From the NCBI RefSeq assembly GCF_001269905.1, contig NZ_LHVK01000009.1, forward strand, positions 496,001-560,000: DNA of 64,000 bases, written 5' to 3'. Shown here in pieces: positions 59,266-64,000 of the stretch. The stretch comes from Pseudomonas corrugata. Its GTDB lineage: Bacteria; Pseudomonadota; Gammaproteobacteria; Pseudomonadales; Pseudomonadaceae. A model generated the notes under the pieces. That model did no database searches. It was given only the letters and a program-made list of their open reading frames with translations, and was not told the DNA's origin. A program made the translations under genes and the position numbers. The first letter of the stretch is position 1, and each line of letters starts with the position of its first letter.

Positions 59266-59466
59266 TCATCGCTCTTCAGGCCTGAGTTCCTTTTCCATTT
59301 TCTGAAGTTCCTGGGAAAAGGCCTGGTCCTGAACAGTGGCGCGTTTACGCCAGGGTTTGCGTTCCGGTTCAGGTTGTGCGGCGTAGGTGGTGACTTCCCC
59401 GCCGTAAACTTCCTTGTAACGTTGTTCCTGGCGCTCAAGTTCCGCGCGCAGTTCGTCTTTCGTCAC
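59266..59466 (-). CDS. Hypothetical protein, 66 residues
   Basis: No family recognised. Starting at GTG 59466 (MTKDELRAELERQEQRYKEV), with TAGGTAA 7 bases upstream. The protein is an N-terminal amphipathic helix followed by a basic middle (ERKPWRKRAT) and an acidic C-terminal helix (QELQKMEKELRPEER). A longer frame starting upstream (to 59562) has an unconvincing N-terminus. Probably a soluble cytoplasmic protein. Confidence 0.6.
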   Translation of the reverse strand: MTKDELRAELERQEQRYKEVYGGEVTTYAAQPEPERKPWRKRATVQDQAFSQELQKMEKELRPEER

Positions 59467-59938
59467 AGTATTACCTAGCAAAGTGAAATTGAATCTGGTG
59501 ATACGCACTGCATGTATCCACGCAGACGGCCACGGCACCAGAGCTGACAGCTGACGTAGCATCAGGGCTTCGTGTTGTTGCCAATACAGGGGAAGCGGCC
59601 ATGGGGGCTTCAGGCACCTGAGGACGGAAGAGACCGATAGGCCGTACCGTCACTGCATTGCATTATAGCGGTCCACCCGAGGAACACTATCGGGAAATAT
59701 TAAAAGGGCGGATTGTTGTGTGTACCCATGTTTGCATGTGCAACTTGTGGCAATTACGTTTCAAGCAATACCACTGGTGCCGATACCCTCGCGCCGTTCA
59801 AGGCGACAAGTTCAATATTGCAACTTCGTTGTTCAAAGTCAAATGCGCCTGACGCTGCTCTTCAAACATGTTTCGGATTTTTCGAGCGGTCGGACGACGC
59901 CCGGAGACGGTTTGGTCGATTGCGATTATCGGCCGAGG
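59467..59938. other. Intergenic stretch before pcaR, no firm gene
   Basis: About 470 bases. Lower GC than average around 59690-59870. A reading frame of 77 codons from ATG 59728 (MFACATCGNYVSSN...) has a CxxC pair but no ribosome site and runs over the PcaR-type box, so it is not called. The PcaR box follows directly. Confidence 0.45.
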
Positions 59939-59953
59939 GTTCGATAATCGAAC
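59939..59953. promoter_or_regulatory. PcaR box at pcaR
   Basis: GTTCGATAATCGAAC is a perfect palindrome and differs in one base from the P. putida PcaR box GTTCGATAATCGCAC (from memory). It lies 77 bases upstream of pcaR, consistent with autoregulation. Confidence 0.75.
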
Positions 59954-60029
59954 GGTCTTGAAGGGGCCGCTCTTGTTGTTCCTCAGGCCTCCGTTTGTAA
60001 TAACCGTCACCGTCGGGGAAGCACCAGAC

Positions 60030-60872
60030 ATGAACGACCAATTGCGCAACGCCTTCTCTTCAGTCGCGCCACCGATTGTCGCCTCACCGGCCAAGCGGAT
60101 CCAGGCCTTGACTGGCGATCCGGACTTCATGACGTCCCTGGCCCGCGGACTGGCCGTGGTCCAGGCCTTTCAGGAGCGCAAGCGACACCTGACCATTGCG
60201 CAGATCAGCCATCGCACCGAGATTCCTCGTGCCGCTGTCAGGCGGTGCCTGCATACGTTGATCAAACTTGGCTACGCCACCACCGACGGGCGTACTTATT
60301 CGCTGTTGCCCAAAGTATTGACTCTCGGTCACGCCTACCTGTCGTCGACGCCGCTGGCGGTTTCTGCCCAGCCATACCTGGATCGCATGAGCGAGCAGTT
60401 GCACGAGGCCTGCAACATGGCGACGCTTGAAGGCGACGACATTCTCTATATTGCCCGCTCGGCCACCACCCAGCGGCTGATTTCCGTGGACCTCTCCGTC
60501 GGTGGGCGCCTGCCGGCCTATTGCACCTCTATGGGCAGGATTCTCCTGGCGGCCCTGGATGACGCTTCGCTGCGTGACTACCTCGACCATGCCGATCTTC
60601 AAGCCAAGACCAGCCGGACGCTGCACACCCCCGAGGCGCTGCTCGAGTGCCTGCAGCAGGTGCGACTTCAGGGTTGGTGCATCGTCGACCAGGAGCTGGA
60701 GCAGGGCCTGCGGGCCATTGCCGTTCCGGTCTACGATGCTTCCGGCCAGGTAGTGGCGGCGCTGAATGTCAGTACCCATGCCGGGCGTGTCAGTCGCAGT
60801 GAGCTGGAGCAGCGCTTTCTGCCCAGTCTGTTGGGGGCCAGCAGGGACCTGAGCGCGCAGCTGTTTGCTTAA
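60030..60872 (+). CDS. pcaR: IclR-family regulator PcaR
   Basis: 280 residues from ATG 60030 (MNDQLRNAFSSVAPPIVASP). An IclR winged helix (~35-95, LARGLAVVQAFQERKRHLTI, then QISHRTEIPRAAVRRCLHTL) and an IclR effector domain (~110-275, with CNMATLEGDDILYIARS and RAIAVPVYDASGQVVAALNV). It activates the beta-ketoadipate genes (pcaIJ, pcaK and others) on binding beta-ketoadipate. PcaR-type boxes stand before pcaR, pcaK and pcaI in this window. Confidence 0.92.
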   Translation: MNDQLRNAFSSVAPPIVASPAKRIQALTGDPDFMTSLARGLAVVQAFQERKRHLTIAQISHRTEIPRAAVRRCLHTLIKLGYATTDGRTYSLLPKVLTLGHAYLSSTPLAVSAQPYLDRMSEQLHEACNMATLEGDDILYIARSATTQRLISVDLSVGGRLPAYCTSMGRILLAALDDASLRDYLDHADLQAKTSRTLHTPEALLECLQQVRLQGWCIVDQELEQGLRAIAVPVYDASGQVVAALNVSTHAGRVSRSELEQRFLPSLLGASRDLSAQLFA

Positions 60873-60875
60873 GCT

Positions 60876-60890
60876 GTTCGATAAACGCAC
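60876..60890. promoter_or_regulatory. PcaR box at pcaK
   Basis: GTTCGATAAACGCAC differs in one base from the P. putida PcaR box and lies between the pcaR stop and pcaK, 124 bases before the pcaK ATG. Confidence 0.7.
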
Positions 60891-60995
60891 AGAGACGTCT
60901 CGGGTGAATTGACGGTATTTATCCGGCCTCATTAATGTCGCGGCAGCGTCATCCGGCGCGATCGGGCCCGATCCGGTGATCGAGGAGCCCGGCAC

Positions 60996-61003
60996 AATAA
61001 TAA
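60996..61003 (+). promoter_or_regulatory. Possible Hfq/Crc CA motif at pcaK
   Basis: AATAATAA lies 11 bases before the pcaK ATG at 61015, overlapping the start of the ribosome site GAGAG. Confidence 0.35.
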
Positions 61004-61014
61004 TGAGAGATACG

Positions 61015-62361
61015 ATGAACCAGCCCCAGACCTCCGTAGGCCATTGCCTCGACGTGCAGTCCTTCATCAATGCGCAACCCATTTCGCGCTATCAGTGGCG
61101 GGTGGTGATCCTCTGTTTTCTGATCGTCTTCCTCGATGGCCTCGACACAGCGGCCATGGGCTTCATTGCCCCGGCCCTGTCCCAGGATTGGGGAATCGAC
61201 CGCGCCAGCCTCGGCCCGGTCATGAGCGCCGCGCTGATCGGCATGGTCTTCGGCGCGCTGGGCTCAGGGCCACTGGCTGACCGCTTCGGGCGCAAAGTCG
61301 TCCTGGTGGGCGCGGTCTTGCTGTTCGGTGCATTCAGCCTCGCGTCGGCCTACAGCGCCAATGTCGAACAATTGCTGGTGCTGCGCTTCCTGACGGGGCT
61401 GGGCTTGGGGGCGGGGATGCCGAACGCCACCACCTTGCTGTCGGAGTACACCCCGGAGCGCAAGAAATCCCTGCTGGTGACCAGCATGTTTTGCGGGTTC
61501 AACCTGGGGATGGCCGGCGGCGGCTTCATCTCTGCCAAATTGATACCGGCGTTCGGCTGGCACAGCTTGCTGCTGATCGGCGGGATCCTGCCACTGGTGT
61601 TGGCGGTGGTGCTGCTGTTCTGGCTGCCGGAGTCGGCGCGCTACCTGCTTGTGCGCAATCGTGGCGCCGACAAAGTACGCAAAGCCCTGGCGCCAATCGA
61701 CCCGGCCACCATCGCCCAGGCGGCCAGCTTCAGTGTGCCCGAGCAGAAAACCGTGAAGGCTCGAAACGTGCTCGCGGTGATTTTCTCCGGCACCTACAGC
61801 GCCGGTACGGTGCTGCTGTGGCTGACCTATTTCATGGGCCTGGTGATCGTTTACCTGTTGACCAGTTGGCTGCCGACGCTGATGCGTGACAGTGGGGCGA
61901 GCATGGAGCAGGCCGCGTTCATCGGCGCACTGTTCCAGTTGGGTGGCGTCTTGAGCGCAGTGGGCGTGGGCTGGGCGATGGACCGGTTCAATCCCCACAA
62001 GGTCATCGGTTTTTTCTACCTGATGGCCGGGGTATTTGCCTACGCCGTAGGGCAGAGCCTGGGCAGCATCACCCTGCTTGCCACCCTGGTGCTGGTGGCC
62101 GGGATGTGTGTCAACGGCGCGCAATCGGCAATGCCCTCCCTGGCGGCACGCTTCTACCCGACCCAGGGGCGTGCCACGGGGGTGTCGTGGATGTTGGGTA
62201 TCGGCCGGTTCGGCGCCATTCTCGGGGCCTGGATGGGCGCGACCCTGTTGGGCCTGGGCTGGAACTTCGAACAGGTACTGACCGCGCTGGTCATTCCCGC
62301 AGCGCTGGCGACCGCGGCGGTGGTGATCAAGGGCATGGTCAGTCATGCGGATGCGACCTGA
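61015..62361 (+). CDS. pcaK: 4-hydroxybenzoate/protocatechuate MFS transporter
   Basis: 448 residues from ATG 61015, chosen because GAGAG is 6 bases upstream and 448 is the length of P. putida PcaK. Twelve membrane segments of the aromatic acid:H+ symporter branch: DGLDTAAMGFIAPALSQDWG in segment 1 (~39-58) and the loop GPLADRFGRKVVLVGA (~87-102). It imports 4-hydroxybenzoate and protocatechuate and serves in chemotaxis. PcaR box upstream. Confidence 0.92.
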   Translation: MNQPQTSVGHCLDVQSFINAQPISRYQWRVVILCFLIVFLDGLDTAAMGFIAPALSQDWGIDRASLGPVMSAALIGMVFGALGSGPLADRFGRKVVLVGAVLLFGAFSLASAYSANVEQLLVLRFLTGLGLGAGMPNATTLLSEYTPERKKSLLVTSMFCGFNLGMAGGGFISAKLIPAFGWHSLLLIGGILPLVLAVVLLFWLPESARYLLVRNRGADKVRKALAPIDPATIAQAASFSVPEQKTVKARNVLAVIFSGTYSAGTVLLWLTYFMGLVIVYLLTSWLPTLMRDSGASMEQAAFIGALFQLGGVLSAVGVGWAMDRFNPHKVIGFFYLMAGVFAYAVGQSLGSITLLATLVLVAGMCVNGAQSAMPSLAARFYPTQGRATGVSWMLGIGRFGAILGAWMGATLLGLGWNFEQVLTALVIPAALATAAVVIKGMVSHADAT

Positions 62362-62385
62362 CTCGTAACCCGAGCACCTCACCCC

Positions 62386-62470
62386 GGTGGGAGCGAGCCT
62401 GCTCGCGATGGCGGTCTATCAGTAGCGAGCTTATTGCCTGCTACACCGCCATCGCGAGCAGGCTCGATAC
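62386..62470. repeat. REPIN
   Basis: GGTGGGAGCGAGCCTGCTCG and CGAGCAGGCTCG in inverted orientation; the right outer arm has decayed (ATACCCCCC). Confidence 0.85.
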
Positions 62471-62517
62471 CCCCCGGAATTCGTTTGCCAAGTAAATCGA
62501 TAGCCAAACAACAATCT

Positions 62518-62532
62518 GTTCGATAAACGAAC
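62518..62532. promoter_or_regulatory. PcaR box at pcaI
   Basis: GTTCGATAAACGAAC matches the other two boxes in 13-14 of 15 positions. It stands 118 bases upstream of pcaI; a partial second copy, CGATTATCGG, follows at ~62540-62549. Confidence 0.7.
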
Positions 62533-62649
62533 ACTCAGTCGATTATCGGATTGTTTGGTCTTTCCCCGCAGCTTAATCTTCAGTCACTCCGGCGCTGAAC
62601 CTCGCGCCTTTTTCTTCATGTCGGTCCACTGGAAAACGGGAGCCTGCCC

Positions 62650-63510
62650 ATGGCTGAAATCCTTTCGCTGCACGACGCGGTGAAGCAGTTCGTCAACGAC
62701 GGCGATACCGTCGCCCTCGAAGGCTTCACCCACTTGATCCCGACGGCGGCGGGTCATGAAATCATCCGCCAGGGCAAAAAAGACCTGACCCTGGTGCGGA
62801 TGACCCCGGATCTGATCTACGACCAGTTGATTGGCGCCGGCTGTGCTCGCAAATTGATTTTCTCCTGGGGCGGCAATCCGGGCGTGGGCTCGCTGCACCG
62901 CCTGCGCGATGCCGTGGAAAAGCAGTGGCCGCAGCCCTTGGAGATCGAGGAGCACAGCCACGCCGACCTGGCCAACGCCTACGTCGCCGGCGCCTCCGGC
63001 CTGCCATTCGCGGTGCTGCGGGCCTACGCCGGCTCCGATCTGCCGAAGGTCAACCCGCTGATCAAAAGCGTGACCTGCCCCTTTACCGGTGAAGTGCTGG
63101 CCGCGGTGCCTTCAGTGCGTCCCGACATCACCGTGATCCACGCCCAGAAGGCCGACCGCAAGGGCAACGTGCTGTTGTGGGGCATCCTCGGTGTGCAGAA
63201 AGAAGCCGCCCTGGCCGCCAAGCGTTGCATCGTCACCGTCGAAGAAATCGTCGACGACCTGAACGCGCCAATGAATGCTTGCGTCCTGCCGACCTGGGCC
63301 CTGAGTGCGGTCTGCCATGTGCCCGGTGGTGCTCATCCGTCTTACGCCCACGGTTACACCGAGCGTGACAATCGTTTCTACCAAACGTGGGACGCCATCG
63401 CCCGGGACCGTGAGGCCTTTACTGCGTGGATCAACGAATACATCCATGGCACTCGCGATTTCAGTGAATTGCAGACCAAACTGGCAGCCGCTTCGGAGGC
63501 GAAACAATGA
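62650..63510 (+). CDS. pcaI: 3-oxoadipate CoA-transferase subunit A
   Basis: 286 residues, the long CoA-transferase alpha subunit type seen in P. aeruginosa (glutaconate/GctA-like) rather than the ~230-residue P. putida PcaI. VNDGDTVALEGFTHLIPTAA (~16-35) is the CoA-binding glycine region; NPGVGSLHRLRD follows. It transfers CoA from succinyl-CoA to 3-oxoadipate together with PcaJ. Its stop overlaps the pcaJ start (ATGA). PcaR box and the pcaR/pcaK neighbours support the substrate. Confidence 0.88.
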   Translation: MAEILSLHDAVKQFVNDGDTVALEGFTHLIPTAAGHEIIRQGKKDLTLVRMTPDLIYDQLIGAGCARKLIFSWGGNPGVGSLHRLRDAVEKQWPQPLEIEEHSHADLANAYVAGASGLPFAVLRAYAGSDLPKVNPLIKSVTCPFTGEVLAAVPSVRPDITVIHAQKADRKGNVLLWGILGVQKEAALAAKRCIVTVEEIVDDLNAPMNACVLPTWALSAVCHVPGGAHPSYAHGYTERDNRFYQTWDAIARDREAFTAWINEYIHGTRDFSELQTKLAAASEAKQ

Positions 63511-64000
63511 CGTACTCCACCAACGAAATGATGACCGTTGCCGCGGCCCGTCGGTTGAAGAACAACGCCGTGTGCTTCGTCGGCATCGGTCTGCCTTCGA
63601 AAGCGGCCAATCTGGCGCGGCTTACATCGTCGCCGGATGTCGTGTTGATCTACGAATCCGGCCCGATCGGTGCCAAGCCCAGCGTGTTGCCGCTGTCCAT
63701 TGGCGACGGTGAACTGGCTGAAACCGCCGATACCGTGGTGCCGACCGGTGAGATTTTCCGCTACTGGCTGCAGGGCGGGCGTATCGACGTCGGATTCCTC
63801 GGTGCGGCCCAGGTCGACCGTTTCGGCAACATCAATACCACCGTGGTGGGCAATTACCATCAGCCAAAAGTCCGTCTGCCGGGCGCCGGCGGTGCACCGG
63901 AAATCGCCGGTTCGGCCAAGAGCGTGTTAATCATCCTCAGGCAGTCGGCGCGTTCCTTCGTCGATAAGCTGGACTTCATCACTTCGGTCGGTCACGGCGA
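63507..64000 (+). CDS. pcaJ: 3-oxoadipate CoA-transferase subunit B (cut by window end)
   Basis: The first ~164 codons are present. MTYSTNEMMTVAAARRLKNN is followed by CFVGIGLPSKAANLAR and LIYESGPIGAKP (~49-60), where the Glu is the probable catalytic residue that forms the CoA thioester in beta subunits. It pairs with PcaI, with a 4-base start-stop overlap. The C-terminal part lies outside the window. Confidence 0.88.
   Translation, partial: MTYSTNEMMTVAAARRLKNNAVCFVGIGLPSKAANLARLTSSPDVVLIYESGPIGAKPSVLPLSIGDGELAETADTVVPTGEIFRYWLQGGRIDVGFLGAAQVDRFGNINTTVVGNYHQPKVRLPGAGGAPEIAGSAKSVLIILRQSARSFVDKLDFITSVGHG

Noticed and set aside
59728..59961. A 77-codon frame starting MFACATCGNYVSSN before pcaR
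   Set aside because: It has a suggestive CxxC but no ribosome site, unusual codon use and it runs through the PcaR-type box. Treated as regulatory DNA.
1..64000. tRNA, rRNA, replication origin or prophage genes
   Set aside because: No tRNA-like cloverleaf with T-loop GTTCRANNC in context, no rRNA sequence, no DnaA-box cluster and no phage structural or integrase gene was seen on either strand.

Overview
The window is from a Pseudomonas of the fluorescens/putida side of the genus. The evidence is gene content and order: gap-edd-glk-gltR-gtrS-gtsABCD-oprB-hexR-zwf-pgl-eda; sodB-bifA-imelysin and lysE-ACT-argP blocks arranged as in other pseudomonads; tandem fadD genes; a pcaR-pcaK-pcaIJ block. 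High-GC codon use and dozens of REP/REPIN palindromes (TGTGGGAGCGAGCCTGCTCGCG and variants) between genes agree. All assignments come from reading the sequence and translations; no database search was run.

Layout. 1-324: 5' part of an iron-starvation type ECF sigma gene behind a Fur-box-like palindrome. 0.5-19.7 kb: the glucose/Entner-Doudoroff region, with outer-membrane porin OprB, an ABC importer, the GltR/GtrS two-component system, glucokinase, G6P dehydrogenase, lactonase, Edd/Eda, GAPDH, a hexose-6-P mutarotase, an AGE-family sugar isomerase and the HexR repressor with recognisable operators at gap, edd and zwf. 19.9-25.3 kb: a PLP enzyme, small stress-type proteins and an AaeAB-like efflux set. 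25.4-31 kb: fatty-acid genes (PhaJ-like hydratase, lipase-like hydrolase, two acyl-CoA synthetases). 31-34.6 kb: BrkB-like membrane protein, second peptide deformylase, GNAT and hypotheticals. 34.7-38 kb: gluconate regulon (gntR, gntK, gntP) with three matching operators. 38-41.2 kb: AlaC-type aminotransferase, LysE exporter, GyrI-like protein, GNAT. 41.3-43.9 kb: an ECF42-type sigma operon with a DGPF protein and a candidate self-type promoter. 44-53 kb: imelysin lipoprotein, BifA phosphodiesterase, Fe-SOD, ArgO-like exporter/ACT/ArgP, an epimerase and a coiled-coil protein. 53-59 kb: RapA, small proteins including a 38-residue CcoM-like cbb3 oxidase subunit behind two ANR boxes, and PitA. 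59-64 kb: protocatechuate/beta-ketoadipate genes pcaR, pcaK, pcaI, pcaJ (cut by the window end) with three PcaR-type boxes.

How it works together. Glucose enters via OprB and the GtsABCD importer, is phosphorylated by Glk and oxidised by Zwf/Pgl, then cleaved through Edd/Eda; HexR ties gap, edd and zwf to the KDPG level. Gluconate enters through GntP and GntK under GntR. Many of these catabolic genes, plus pcaK, carry AANAANAA motifs next to the ribosome site, the signature of Hfq/Crc carbon catabolite control.

The most unusual structures are a 156-bp IS4-like miniature element that carries a REPIN and has split the rapA terminator (18-bp terminal repeats, 12-bp target duplication), a related one-ended copy at 33.9 kb, nested REPINs in the glucose cluster, and the ECF42 and CcoM loci.
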